Source: Arthrobacter sp. OV608
GTDB lineage: Bacteria > Actinomycetota > Actinomycetes > Actinomycetales > Micrococcaceae
Length of the DNA: 64,000 nt
Assembly (NCBI GenBank): GCA_900110595.1
Contig: FOEZ01000005.1
Location: 1 to 64,000 of the forward strand
Direction: 5' to 3'
Part shown: positions 26,796-35,761 of the stretch, piece by piece
Position numbering within the stretch: position 1 is the first letter of the stretch
Layout of the letters: every line of letters begins with the position of its first letter
Notes under the pieces: generated by a model
Database searches by the model: none
The model's input: the letters and a program-made list of their open reading frames with translations, nothing else
Told to the model about the DNA's origin: nothing
Program-made: the position numbers and the translations under genes

Positions 26796-27915
26796 CACTA
26801 CTCGATCTTCGAAGACGCGAGAGCGCACTTCGGAAGCGCCCGGATTCGGCGCACGTCTGGCGCACGTGCAGCTTGGGAGGTACTCCGGAATTTTCATCCT
26901 CATTGCGATCATCGCCATCTTCGCGGCGTGGATGCCCCAGTCCTTTCTCACTGAAGCGACGTTTCGCACCATCCTTCAGGGCCAAGCGATCACCGCCATC
27001 TTGGCGATCATGTTGCTCTTCCCCCTCGCGACCGGTGGCTTCGACCTTTCTGCCGCACAGATCATGGGCTTCTGTGCCCTCGTCTGTGGGGCACTGATTA
27101 CGCGCGAGCCACGTCTCGATCCCGGTACGGCGATCCTGCTGGTGATGGTTTTGGGCGCGTTGATTGGAGCGGTCAACGGTTTGCTGGTGACCCTGTTCAA
27201 GCTAGGGAGTTTCATCGCGACTCTCGGGACGACGTCGTTACTTGTCGGGGCCGCAGCGCTCGTCGGGAACGGCGAGTACCTTGGGCCATTTCCGGATTCC
27301 TTTCGAGGGCTGACGGCTGGCAACGTGTTCGGTATTCCAGTTCTGACCATCTATTTACTATTGATCGCCCTCGTGTTCTGGTACATCCTGGAGCACACTC
27401 CCTGGGGGCGTCGAGTGTATGCGACCGGCGCCAATCCTGATGCGTCTCGGCTAGCGGGAATCCGTACGGACCGATTCATCTTTTGGAGTTTCGTCATTAG
27501 TGGCACCGGTGCGAGTGTCGCAGGCGTACTCCTGGCGTCGAACTTGAACTCAGTGAACCAGTCGCTCGGTCCGCAGTATCTGCTTCCCGCTTTCGCCGCG
27601 GCCTTCCTCGGTATGACGCAGTTGAAACCCGGGCGATTCAATATTTGGGGAACGGTGCTTGCGATCTACCTGCTCGGAACCGGCGTCCAGGGACTCCGGC
27701 TGGCTGGCGCCGACCTCTGGGTGACCGACGTGTTCAACGGCCTCGCCCTGATTATTGCGGTTGCTATCACAGTCTTCATGCAGCAGCGTAGACGCCGGCG
27801 CGAGGTCAAGGCTAAGGCGGCGGAGGCGGAAGGGACTAATGCCACCTCACAAGCGAAGGATGCCACCTCCCCAGCAACCGCTGATGTGACTGCAGCGGAG
27901 CCGGCCAAGAGCTGA
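26788..27915 (+). CDS. ABC transporter permease (RbsC type)
   Basis: A 375-residue permease with about ten membrane helices, including the family hallmark LATGGFDLSAAQIMGFCALV and ATGANPDASRLAGIRTDRFI. The C-terminal 40 residues are hydrophilic, alanine-rich and charged, longer than usual. The start overlaps the ATPase gene by eight bases. It closes the operon of the importer that begins at 23914. Confidence 0.92.
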   Translation: MLDTTRSSKTRERTSEAPGFGARLAHVQLGRYSGIFILIAIIAIFAAWMPQSFLTEATFRTILQGQAITAILAIMLLFPLATGGFDLSAAQIMGFCALVCGALITREPRLDPGTAILLVMVLGALIGAVNGLLVTLFKLGSFIATLGTTSLLVGAAALVGNGEYLGPFPDSFRGLTAGNVFGIPVLTIYLLLIALVFWYILEHTPWGRRVYATGANPDASRLAGIRTDRFIFWSFVISGTGASVAGVLLASNLNSVNQSLGPQYLLPAFAAAFLGMTQLKPGRFNIWGTVLAIYLLGTGVQGLRLAGADLWVTDVFNGLALIIAVAITVFMQQRRRRREVKAKAAEAEGTNATSQAKDATSPATADVTAAEPAKS

Positions 27916-27936
27916 ACAACGCAACGCGATATTAAA

Positions 27937-27982
27937 GTATCCCCTCGCTGACGGTGCAACCACGCTGACGGCGAGGGGATAC
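27937..27982 (+). terminator. rho-independent-type terminator
   Basis: GTATCCCCTCGC and GCGAGGGGATAC form a perfect 12-bp stem around a 22-base loop, 21 bases after the permease stop. The tail is not T-rich. The remaining bases to 28234 hold nothing else recognisable. Confidence 0.7.
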
Positions 27983-28234
27983 TCGTCCGCGGTAAGGCGA
28001 GTTTTCGCGCGCAAACCCTTGACATGACTCGATCTCTTCAGGGATCTCGGCCAGCCGCTCGGCCTGCCAGGAAGCCGAACTGAGCCCGGCGCCGCAGGAC
28101 CGGCCCGGCGACAATGGCCGCCCGGACGGACGGGAAACCTAACCGCCCCGTTCACCTCATATCGTCTAGTGGGCCAGTTGTACCGGCATTGTGTTTTCGC
28201 GCGCACAACTGGGCGCCACAGCGGAATCAAATTG

Positions 28235-29257
28235 TTAGCGGCTGAGGCTTTCCTTCAGGTACTCAAGCTGACGGACCCAGTGGTGTTCCTGTCCTCCCTC
28301 ATGGCCGTTGAAATGGTAGACCTCAATGGACTTGGCGGGCCCTTGTCCCGACTGACGCGGGCTTCCGGTTCCGTAGCTGTTGTAGGACGCGAAGACGGTG
28401 GACGGCGGGCAGACGTCGTCGAGCAGTGCGACGGAAAACAGAGCCGGAATGGTTGCCCTTCGAGCCAGGTGGACTCCGTCGAAGTAGTTCAGGACCTCCA
28501 ACGTGTGCTCATAGCGGTCCCGGTGGCGGGAGAGGAACCCGACGATTTCAGGGTATGGGCCCCGTTGTGCCAGATTCATTGCCCGGGGAAAGTCCTGAAG
28601 GAAGGGTACGTCCGCCAGGACACCTCGAATTCCGTCCAGTCTCCCGGCAGCAAGCCCAGCGGCTGCGAGGGCCAGGCCTCCACCCTGGCTTATCCCGGCA
28701 AGGACCACGTTGTCTGCGTCCACCTGAGGGAAGCTTTGGACGGTCTCCACCGCCCGGAACGCGTCCACATACAGCCTGCGGTAGTAGTAGTCCTCCTTCG
28801 AGGCCAGGCCGCGTGTCATGAGCCCCGGGTGTGCCACGCCTCCCGCTGAGGGGTGCGGATCTGGAGTGTCGCCGGTGATCCCGCCGTAGCCTTGGCCTCG
28901 GGTGTCCATGATGAAGTGCGCGTAGCCCGCCTGGGCCCATTTCGTGTCCTCTTGGACCAGGCCACGGCCGCCGGAGTATCCGATGTACTGCACCACTGCC
29001 GGCAGGCGGTGGCCGGGGGACCGGTGTGCTGGAAGGTGGAGCCAGCCCCGGATCCGGGCTCCGCCGTAACCCGCAAAGGAAACGTCGTAGCTGTCAATGA
29101 GTGGCAGAAGGTTTTCGACGGGAGTGTAGGCCGGTGCAAGCGGGATGGAAGTGACTTCGGCCAAAGTTGCTTCCCAAAACGCATCAAAATCGTGAGGCTC
29201 TTTTGTCACCGACGTGTAATTTCGCAACTCTTGCAGTGGCATGTCAACGCTAGGCAT
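28235..29257 (-). CDS. AXE1-family (acetyl xylan esterase / cephalosporin C deacetylase) carbohydrate esterase
   Basis: An alpha/beta hydrolase of 340 residues with no signal peptide. The nucleophile Ser is in GISQGGG, the acid Asp in LLDDVCPPSTVFA and the His in NGHEGG. YIGYSGGRG and DTRGQGYGG are typical of AXE1 enzymes, which remove O-acetyl groups from sugars inside the cell. It is divergent from the GntR regulator of the sialic acid locus. Release of O-acetyl from imported O-acetylated sialic acid is therefore a reasonable guess, though xylan-oligosaccharide deacetylation is the family's known role. Confidence 0.88.
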   Translation of the reverse strand: MPSVDMPLQELRNYTSVTKEPHDFDAFWEATLAEVTSIPLAPAYTPVENLLPLIDSYDVSFAGYGGARIRGWLHLPAHRSPGHRLPAVVQYIGYSGGRGLVQEDTKWAQAGYAHFIMDTRGQGYGGITGDTPDPHPSAGGVAHPGLMTRGLASKEDYYYRRLYVDAFRAVETVQSFPQVDADNVVLAGISQGGGLALAAAGLAAGRLDGIRGVLADVPFLQDFPRAMNLAQRGPYPEIVGFLSRHRDRYEHTLEVLNYFDGVHLARRATIPALFSVALLDDVCPPSTVFASYNSYGTGSPRQSGQGPAKSIEVYHFNGHEGGQEHHWVRQLEYLKESLSR

Positions 29258-29419
29258 TCTCGTTCTCCATCATCTGGTGCTCGCGTGATCCCCCCACCCA
29301 GCCCTGCGGGTTGTAGGATTCTCGAAATTAGTGAACAGAAAGAAGACAGAGGACGTCCCATCTCCTGTATCATGAGTTTAGACGAATTGCCGCTCCCGAG
29401 TGCGGCTGAAGGAGATGAC

Positions 29420-30151
29420 GTGACAGTAGCACCCGCCTCGGTGTCGCCGGCAAGGTTCAGCGCCCAAATCCGTTCCCAGGCCCTGCAGACACGGATCATG
29501 GAACTCATCCTGGAGCGGGGCCTGGATGTTGGTGATGCCCTTCCCACTGAGAGTGAGCTCTCCGCGGAGCTTGGCGTGGGGCGCAACACTGTCCGGGAAT
29601 CCCTGAAGGTGCTCCAGGCCCTTGGCGTCATTGAGATCCGGCACGGGTTCGGCATGTTTGTCGCTCCGAACAACTTCAGCGCACTGGTGTCCGGGCTGAC
29701 GTTCCGGGGCAGGCTTTCGCTCCGGCACAAAGGCGAGGAAGCGATGGAGCTTATCGACGTCCGGCAGGCTTTGGAATCGGGCCTTATTGGCTCGGCCATC
29801 GACCTCCTCACGGAGGATCATTTGGCTGATCTTCGTGCCACGATGGAAGCGATGCAGGACGCCGCCGGTAAGGGTGAACTCCTTGTTCAACACGATGCGG
29901 AATTTCACCGCCGTCTCTATGCGCCCCTGAACAACGAACTGCTCATTAACCTGATGGACGTGTTCTGGCAGGTCTACCGGCAGATCCATGAGGCGTTGGG
30001 CTCCGGGCCGGTCAACCTCGACGAACAGGTCCAGATGCATTGGGACATTTACGATGCAGTGGCAAACCGGGACAAAGCTCTGGCTTCTGAACGCCTGCAA
30101 CGCCACTTTGACGGTATCCGCCGCAAATTGAAGGACGTCGCGTCAGCCTAA
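29420..30151 (+). CDS. GntR-family regulator (FadR subgroup), likely sialic-acid regulator
   Basis: A 243-residue regulator with an N-terminal winged HTH (ALPTESELSAELGVGRNTVRESLKVLQ, then a wing with IEIRHGFGMFVAP) and an all-helical FCD ligand domain (DVRQALESGLIGSAIDL, EFHRRLYAPLNN). It begins at GTG with AAGGAGATGAC just upstream; an ATG at 29372 lacks a binding site. nagB follows on the same strand, and nan/nag genes surround it. It probably senses sialic acid or an amino-sugar phosphate and may bind the 40519-40537 palindrome. Confidence 0.88.
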   Translation: MTVAPASVSPARFSAQIRSQALQTRIMELILERGLDVGDALPTESELSAELGVGRNTVRESLKVLQALGVIEIRHGFGMFVAPNNFSALVSGLTFRGRLSLRHKGEEAMELIDVRQALESGLIGSAIDLLTEDHLADLRATMEAMQDAAGKGELLVQHDAEFHRRLYAPLNNELLINLMDVFWQVYRQIHEALGSGPVNLDEQVQMHWDIYDAVANRDKALASERLQRHFDGIRRKLKDVASA

Positions 30152-30286
30152 CGCGCGCAGCCGAGGACCGGGACGAGGCACCGTACCCCGGCCGGATCGT
30201 CACTTAAAGCCCCCGCCTCCGTGCGTCCAGATGACCAGCGGAACACGCGGTGAGGCACCCATCTTATGAGAGAGCGCCCTTTTGCC

Positions 30287-31048
30287 ATGGAGATTTTTGT
30301 TGTGCCCGACGCCTCGGGCACCGGAGCTGTTGCCGCCGGCATTCTTGCCGCCGTCATCCGAAGCAAGCCGGACGCTGTCCTTGGGGTCGCTACGGGCAGC
30401 TCCCCACTGCCCGTCTACGCGGCGCTGGCCGAGCACCAGCTGGACATGTCCCGCGTCCAGGCGTTCGCCCTCGATGAGTACGTGGGCCTGGCTGCAGGGC
30501 ACCCGCAAAGCTACGCCGAAGTGGTCCGCAGTGAAGTGACCGAACGCCTGGGATTGGACCCGGCCCTTGTTTCAGTTCCCGACGGCGTCGCCGAAGATCC
30601 TCACCACGCAGCAGCCCTGTACGACGCCGCCATCCGCGCCGCCGGGGGCGTGGACGTGCAGATCCTGGGGATAGGCCACAACGGACACATCGCCTTCAAT
30701 GAACCCGGCTCCGGGCTCGATTCCCGGACCCGGGTTGAATTCTTGGCCGGGCGGACCCGCCAGGCCAATGCGCGCTACTTCCGGTCTATTGACGACGTGC
30801 CGACCCAGTGCATCACCCAGGGCCTCGGTACCATTCGCGAGGCCAGGCACCTGCTGATGGTGGTCAACGGGGCGGATAAGGCTGAAATTCTAGCGGCAGC
30901 GCTGCACGGCCCGGTGTCACCTGAGTGTCCCGCTTCGGTGCTGCAGTTGCACCCGCACGTGACAGTAGTGGCAGATGAAGCGGCAGCGGGCCTCCTTGGT
31001 GTCAAGCTCGGCCAAGTGGCCGTCCGGGTCGCAACGCCGAGCGCCTGA
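30287..31048 (+). CDS. nagB: glucosamine-6-phosphate deaminase
   Basis: A protein of about 253 residues of the NagB family with LGVATGSSPLPVY for phosphate binding, ALDEYVGL carrying the general base Asp, and GIGHNGHIAFNEPGS with the catalytic His and Glu. It converts glucosamine-6-P to fructose-6-P and ammonia, the last step of sialic acid and GlcNAc breakdown. The ATG at 30287 matches the family start (MEIFVVPDA); an ATG at 30266 would add seven residues. It is convergent with nagA and follows the GntR gene by 135 bases. Confidence 0.93.
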   Translation: MEIFVVPDASGTGAVAAGILAAVIRSKPDAVLGVATGSSPLPVYAALAEHQLDMSRVQAFALDEYVGLAAGHPQSYAEVVRSEVTERLGLDPALVSVPDGVAEDPHHAAALYDAAIRAAGGVDVQILGIGHNGHIAFNEPGSGLDSRTRVEFLAGRTRQANARYFRSIDDVPTQCITQGLGTIREARHLLMVVNGADKAEILAAALHGPVSPECPASVLQLHPHVTVVADEAAAGLLGVKLGQVAVRVATPSA

Positions 31049-31092
31049 ACCGCCGTCTGAACCGAGAGCCTCAAATAGCGGGAGCCGTGGTC

Positions 31093-32334
31093 CTAGGACG
31101 CAGCCGTGATGGTCGCGGCCGGCCGGAGTAGTGGCATGCCGCGACGGAACACCCTGATCGGGCGGAAATCGGGGTCCACCGCCAGGATGTCCGCCCTTAA
31201 CCCTGAGCGAAGGCTTCCTACCTCTTGCTGGAGGCCAAGGATCCCTGCCGGAACCGCCGTGGCTGACAAGACCGCGCTTGCCGCGTCCACCCCGGCCTCG
31301 ACCGTCCGCCGTACAACGTCCAGCAGCGTCGCCGTTCCGCCCGCGAGGGCACCATCGCTTCGCAGCCTGGCCTCGCCGTCGCTAACGCGCACCCCTTGCG
31401 GGCCAAGGTCGTAGTCGCCGTCCGGCAGTCCCGTCGCGGCCATCGAGTCGGTCACCAGAATGACGTTGTCCCCGCCAACGAGCGCGAAGACCATTCGGAC
31501 GGTGTCCGGGTGCAGGTGGACGCCGTCGGCAACAAGCTCCACCGCAATCGTGCCCGCTGCTGCAAGTCGCAGACAGGCCGCTACGGGCCCGGGATCGCGG
31601 TGATGCAGCGGCGGCATGCCGTTAAACAGGTGGGTGACCGTGGGCCGGGCGGTGCTGCCCTGCGCGGAGGCTAGCAGGGTCGCTGCTTGGGTGAGGGAGG
31701 CCGCCGTCGTTGGGGCATCGGCGTTGGTGTGTCCCAGGGACGGGGTCACGCCGAGATCAACCATCGCCTGCACCAAAGCTACGGCTCCGGGCAGTTCGGG
31801 AGCATAGGTCATGGTGCGCAGGTACGCGCCCGAGCTCTCCACGAGGTCTCTGAGCAGGTGCAGGTCAGGTTCCAGGAGGAACCGCGGATCCTGGGCTCCG
31901 CAGCGCGCGTGGGAAAGGAACGGTCCTTCGGCATGGATTCCCGCGATCAGCCCCTCCTTCGAAAGGGGGCCCAGGGCCTCGGCGCCGCGCAGCAGGTCCT
32001 CGCGGGAAGCAGTGACCAGGCTTGCCAGGAGTGTGGTGGTGCCGCTGGCGTGGAGGAAGTCCACCGCGGAGCGGGCTGACGGTAGATGCCCGCCGGGGAA
32101 GTCCCCGCCTGCCGCCCCATGGCAGTGCAGGTCCACCAGGCCGGGCAGGAGCAGGGTTCCTGGCGGCAGTCCCACTTCCTCCAGCCCTGGAAGGGAACGG
32201 GTATCGAAGCCTGTCCTGGGGCCGGCATACGTTATGCGTTCACCGGAAACGGCGACCACCGCGTCCTCAACGACAGTTCCGTCGGTGACGATGGTGCCGG
32301 GCAGCAGGAAGGCGGGCGGCATCCGGGTGGTCAT
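31093..32334 (-). CDS. nagA: N-acetylglucosamine-6-phosphate deacetylase
   Basis: A 413-residue amidohydrolase with metal- and substrate-binding motifs LVDLHCHG, HAEGPFLS, SLGHTNADA, THLFNGMPPLHHRDPG and the catalytic Asp in LVTDSMAATG. It removes acetyl from GlcNAc-6-P made by the epimerase, giving the substrate of NagB. Its ATG overlaps the end of nanE in ATGA. It is the last gene of the minus-strand sialic acid operon. Confidence 0.94.
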   Translation of the reverse strand: MTTRMPPAFLLPGTIVTDGTVVEDAVVAVSGERITYAGPRTGFDTRSLPGLEEVGLPPGTLLLPGLVDLHCHGAAGGDFPGGHLPSARSAVDFLHASGTTTLLASLVTASREDLLRGAEALGPLSKEGLIAGIHAEGPFLSHARCGAQDPRFLLEPDLHLLRDLVESSGAYLRTMTYAPELPGAVALVQAMVDLGVTPSLGHTNADAPTTAASLTQAATLLASAQGSTARPTVTHLFNGMPPLHHRDPGPVAACLRLAAAGTIAVELVADGVHLHPDTVRMVFALVGGDNVILVTDSMAATGLPDGDYDLGPQGVRVSDGEARLRSDGALAGGTATLLDVVRRTVEAGVDAASAVLSATAVPAGILGLQQEVGSLRSGLRADILAVDPDFRPIRVFRRGMPLLRPAATITAAS

Positions 32335-33014
32335 TTCAGGGCGTCCGCAAACCAGCCCGTGATGGTGGCCGGGTGCGTGATGGCAGTTCCCACCACCACG
32401 GCGAAGGCCCCGGCATCAAGTGCCTGCCTCGCCTGGGCAGGGGTGTGCAGCCGGCCCTCTGCGATAAGGGGCACTCCAAATCCGGCCGCCGCGATCTGTT
32501 CCAGCAGTTCAAGGTCGGGGCCTTGGGTTTTGGGGCGTTCGCCGGAGTAGCCGGCAAGTGTTGTGCCGATCAGGTCTGCGCCGGCTTCGACGGCGGCCGC
32601 TGCGTCCTGGAGGGACCCGCAGTCGGCCATGACCAGCGCAGGGGATCCGGTGTGGATTCCGGTAATTGTCTGCGCGAGGGTCAGGTTGTCCGGGCGGGCG
32701 CGCCGGGTGCCGTCGACGGCCACGATGTGGGCGCCGGCGTTCGTTACCGCGAGGGCATGCCGAAGGGTGGGGGTGATGAAGACGCCGTCGCGCCCGTCTT
32801 TCCAGAGCCCGATGACTGGGACCTCAACGGCGGCCCGGGTGTGTTGGACGTCCGCCAGGCCCTGTACACGGACTGCTGCGGCGCCGCCGGCGACTGCTGA
32901 CGCGGCGAATTGGGCGGTGGTGCGGGGATCGCGCATGGGCTCACCGGGATAGGCCTGGCAGGAGACGATGAGCCTGCCCCGCAAGGATTCAAGCCGGTCG
33001 GGGGACAGGATCAT
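32331..33014 (-). CDS. nanE: N-acetylmannosamine-6-phosphate 2-epimerase
   Basis: A TIM-barrel protein of 227 residues with LIVSCQAYPGEPM, AVRVQGLADVQ, PVIGLWKDGRDGVFITPTL with the catalytic Lys, VAVDGTRR and the phosphate-binding ends LIGTTLAGYSG and LIAEGRLHTPAQA. It converts ManNAc-6-P to GlcNAc-6-P. The ATG at 33012-33014 follows AAAGGAACTGACC, and the gene starts two bases after the end of the kinase gene. A longer open frame upstream is not needed. Confidence 0.93.
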   Translation of the reverse strand: MILSPDRLESLRGRLIVSCQAYPGEPMRDPRTTAQFAASAVAGGAAAVRVQGLADVQHTRAAVEVPVIGLWKDGRDGVFITPTLRHALAVTNAGAHIVAVDGTRRARPDNLTLAQTITGIHTGSPALVMADCGSLQDAAAAVEAGADLIGTTLAGYSGERPKTQGPDLELLEQIAAAGFGVPLIAEGRLHTPAQARQALDAGAFAVVVGTAITHPATITGWFADALK

Positions 33015-33016
33015 GG

Positions 33017-33976
33017 TCAGTTCCTTTGGAAAGTGAGCGAATCGGTGAACACCAGCTTCGCTGCACCAATGATGGCTGCAGCGTTGCCCAGCGAGGCGGG
33101 CAGCACGGGAATGTTTGCCAGGGCCGGGAGGAGTTCGGCCCGGACGGCCCGTTCCATCGGCCGCCACCACGGTGCTCCTGCATCCGAGAGCCCGCCTGAG
33201 ACGACGACGACCTCCGGGTCCAGGATGTTGGCCAGCCCGCCCACGGCCTGCCCGGCCGCAGCGGCGGCGCCGCCGATGGTCTTGATGGCGATGGCATCAC
33301 CATGCGCGGCGAGGGAGAAGACACCGCGGGCATCCGGTGAACCGGCCTTCCCACCCAGCCGCTGGTAGGCTTCGGCGATGGCAGGTCCGGAGGCAATGGC
33401 TTCAACATGGCCTGCTCCGCCGCAGACACAGGGCAGTGGCTGGCCGTCCTGGTAGGCGTAGGGGGAGGCGAAGTGGCCGACGTGTCCGCCCACGTAGCGA
33501 TGCCCCAGGACCGGTGTGCCGTCAAGAACGTAACTGCCGCCGACGCCGGTGCCGAAGGCCACCAGGAGTGAACTGGCGGTCCCTGCGGCGGCACCGGTCC
33601 AGGCCTCGCCAAGGGCGTGGGCGTGGACATCGTTCACCACCCGGATGGAGGCTTGCGGCAGGTGCAGCCGCGCTGCCAGGCCGGCGCTGATGGCAGTACC
33701 GGCCCACCCGAGGATCGCATCGGTTGCTGAAACCACTTCGCCTTTACGGGCATCAATAGCACCGGCCGAACCGACGCCGACATGACCGACAATGATTCCA
33801 TCAGCAGCGGCGCGTCCAATGAGCCCCGCGACCAGGCTGGCAGTGGCGTCGAGGATTGCCTCACCGCCATCACGGTTAAGGGTGGGAATGGTCTCGGAAA
33901 ACAGCACTTCACCCGTGCCTGAGACCACCCCGGCAGCAGTTTTAGTGCCACCGAGGTCAACACCAACGGCGTACAT
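33017..33976 (-). CDS. nanK: ROK-family kinase, probable N-acetylmannosamine kinase
   Basis: A 319-residue sugar kinase with the ATP motif DLGGTKTAAGVV at the N-terminus, the catalytic Asp in RVVNDVHAHALGEAW, and GTGVGGSYV. The usual ROK zinc motif CxCGxxGCxE appears as CVCGGAGHVEAIASG, with His replacing the third Cys. Context between nanA and nanE makes ManNAc the likely substrate; a glucokinase role cannot be excluded. Nineteen bases separate its start from the end of nanA. Confidence 0.88.
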   Translation of the reverse strand: MYAVGVDLGGTKTAAGVVSGTGEVLFSETIPTLNRDGGEAILDATASLVAGLIGRAAADGIIVGHVGVGSAGAIDARKGEVVSATDAILGWAGTAISAGLAARLHLPQASIRVVNDVHAHALGEAWTGAAAGTASSLLVAFGTGVGGSYVLDGTPVLGHRYVGGHVGHFASPYAYQDGQPLPCVCGGAGHVEAIASGPAIAEAYQRLGGKAGSPDARGVFSLAAHGDAIAIKTIGGAAAAAGQAVGGLANILDPEVVVVSGGLSDAGAPWWRPMERAVRAELLPALANIPVLPASLGNAAAIIGAAKLVFTDSLTFQRN

Positions 33977-33994
33977 CAGCTTCGGGACCCGTCC

Positions 33995-34912
33995 CTAGAC
34001 CAGGCTGTTGCGTTCGAGGATGACCTTGATCGCAGTGGTTTCCTCTTCGTTCAGCGCGGGCATCGGGATGCTCATGGTGTTGGATTCGATGATGCCCATG
34101 ATTTGCAGCGCCGTCTTGAAGGCGCCCAGGCCCGCTGCCCCGCCGGAGACGCGCCCGTTGGGGGTGTAGACGATCTCGAAGAGGTCGGCCAGCCGGTCCT
34201 GCTCGGCGGCGGCTTTAGCCCAGTCCCCGGCAACGGCGGCGTCGACGAGGTTGCGGTAGCCGCGGGGATCCACGTTGCCAAGGCCCGGCACTACGCCCTG
34301 CGCGCCGCCGAGCAGGGCGCCGTCGACCACTACTTCGTGGCCGGTGAAGATGTCGAAGTTCTCGATTTCCCGGGCCGCGAGCAGGAGCTGGCGGAAGGCG
34401 ACGTCGTCGCCGGAGGAGTCTTTGACGCCGGCGATGACGCCGTCGCGGCCCAGCCGGACCAGCAGGTCCGTGGGGAGCTTGAAGTGGGTACGGACCGGGA
34501 CGTCGTAGGCGAAGATCGGCGTGTCGACGGCGGCGTGGATGCTGCGGAAGTGGGTCTCTGTTTCGTCTGCGTTGCCGATGGCGTAGTACATGGAGGTGAC
34601 CACGATGGCGTCAGCCCCGAGGTCGATGACGCGTTTGGCTTCTTCGATGACGCGGTTGGTGGTCTGTTCGTTGGCCCCCACGATCAGGGGCACGGCCCCC
34701 GCGTTGGCCGTGGCGATGGTGCTGACCACGAGTTCGCGCTCGGCGTTGGTCATGTACGGGACCTCCGCGGAGGAGCCCAGCACGAAAAGTCCGGAGACGC
34801 CGCCGTCGAGCAGGTGCTTGGTGAGGTTCTGCAAAGAGGCGGTGTCGATGCTGCCGTCAGCATGGCGGGGAGTGACGAGGGGCGGGATGACGCCGGAGAA
34901 CTGGGAAGACAC
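33995..34912 (-). CDS. nanA: DapA/NAL-family lyase, probable N-acetylneuraminate lyase
   Basis: A class I aldolase TIM barrel of 305 residues with Schiff-base Lys164 (AGVKDSSGD), Tyr136 (FAYDVPVRT) and carboxylate-binding GSSAE (46-50), where classical lyases have GSTGE. It probably splits Neu5Ac into pyruvate and ManNAc. The GSSAE variant means a related keto-acid substrate should be kept in mind. It lies 42 bases after the ATPase gene of the importer, within the operon. Confidence 0.88.
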   Translation of the reverse strand: MSSQFSGVIPPLVTPRHADGSIDTASLQNLTKHLLDGGVSGLFVLGSSAEVPYMTNAERELVVSTIATANAGAVPLIVGANEQTTNRVIEEAKRVIDLGADAIVVTSMYYAIGNADETETHFRSIHAAVDTPIFAYDVPVRTHFKLPTDLLVRLGRDGVIAGVKDSSGDDVAFRQLLLAAREIENFDIFTGHEVVVDGALLGGAQGVVPGLGNVDPRGYRNLVDAAVAGDWAKAAAEQDRLADLFEIVYTPNGRVSGGAAGLGAFKTALQIMGIIESNTMSIPMPALNEEETTAIKVILERNSLV

Positions 34913-34954
34913 GGAAAAACTCCAATGGTGGTTGTAGAGGTGGGGTTTGAGGAT

Positions 34955-35761
34955 CTAGGTGTGCAGCAGGCTGGGGGCTGCTCCGAGGAGCTTTTTGGTG
35001 TAGTCGTTCCGGGGGTTGTCGAAGACCTGGGCGGCGGGCCCTTCCTCGACGATTTCGCCGAAGTACATGACGCAGATCCGGTCGGAGACGTAGCGGACGG
35101 TCTGGATGTCGTGGGAGATGAAGACCATGCCCAGATTCAGCTGGGTCTTCAGGTCCGAGAGCAGGTTCAGGACCTGCGCCCGGACCGAGACGTCCAGGGC
35201 CGATGTTGGTTCGTCGGCGACGATGATGTCCGGGTCCAGTGCCAGTGCCCTGGCGATGGCTACGCGCTGGCGCTGGCCGCCGGAGACCTGCGATGGCGTG
35301 ACTTCGGCCGCGGAGGCTGGCAGGCCTACCAGGGCGAGGAGTTCCTTGACCTTGGCCGCACGGGACGCGGCGTTGCCGATTCCGTGTATTTGGAGGGGGT
35401 CGGTGAGGATGTCCTGGATGGTCATGCGCGGATTCAGCGCCGTTGCCGGGTCCTGGAATACTACCGAGACGGCCCGGCCGAATTCCTTGCGCATGGCCGC
35501 GTTCCGTTTGATGGCGGGTTTGCCGTGGAAGAGGACCTGCCCGGATGTCGGTGTTTGGAGGCCCACCAGGACGGAGGCCAGGGTCGATTTGCCGCAGCCG
35601 GATTCTCCCACGATGCCCACTGTTTCGCCGCGGCTGATGGTGAAGTCCACGCCGTTGACGGCTTTGACGATGTTGGGGCGGAACAGGCCGCCGCTCCGTG
35701 CCCGGTGGTGGACCTTGACGTCTTTGAGTTCAATAACGGGTTTGCCGGTGGACAGGCTCAT
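34955..35761 (-). CDS. ABC transporter ATP-binding protein (DppF/OppF type)
   Basis: A 268-residue ATPase with Walker A GESGCGKST, signature VSGGQRQRVAIARAL, Walker B IIVADEPTSALD and FISHDIQTVRYVSDRICVMY. It is the second nucleotide-binding domain of a peptide-type importer; the first is fused to a permease encoded just upstream, whose stop overlaps this ATG (ATGA). Placement among nan genes suggests sialic acid transport, like the Sat-type importers. Confidence 0.93.
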   Translation of the reverse strand: MSLSTGKPVIELKDVKVHHRARSGGLFRPNIVKAVNGVDFTISRGETVGIVGESGCGKSTLASVLVGLQTPTSGQVLFHGKPAIKRNAAMRKEFGRAVSVVFQDPATALNPRMTIQDILTDPLQIHGIGNAASRAAKVKELLALVGLPASAAEVTPSQVSGGQRQRVAIARALALDPDIIVADEPTSALDVSVRAQVLNLLSDLKTQLNLGMVFISHDIQTVRYVSDRICVMYFGEIVEEGPAAQVFDNPRNDYTKKLLGAAPSLLHT

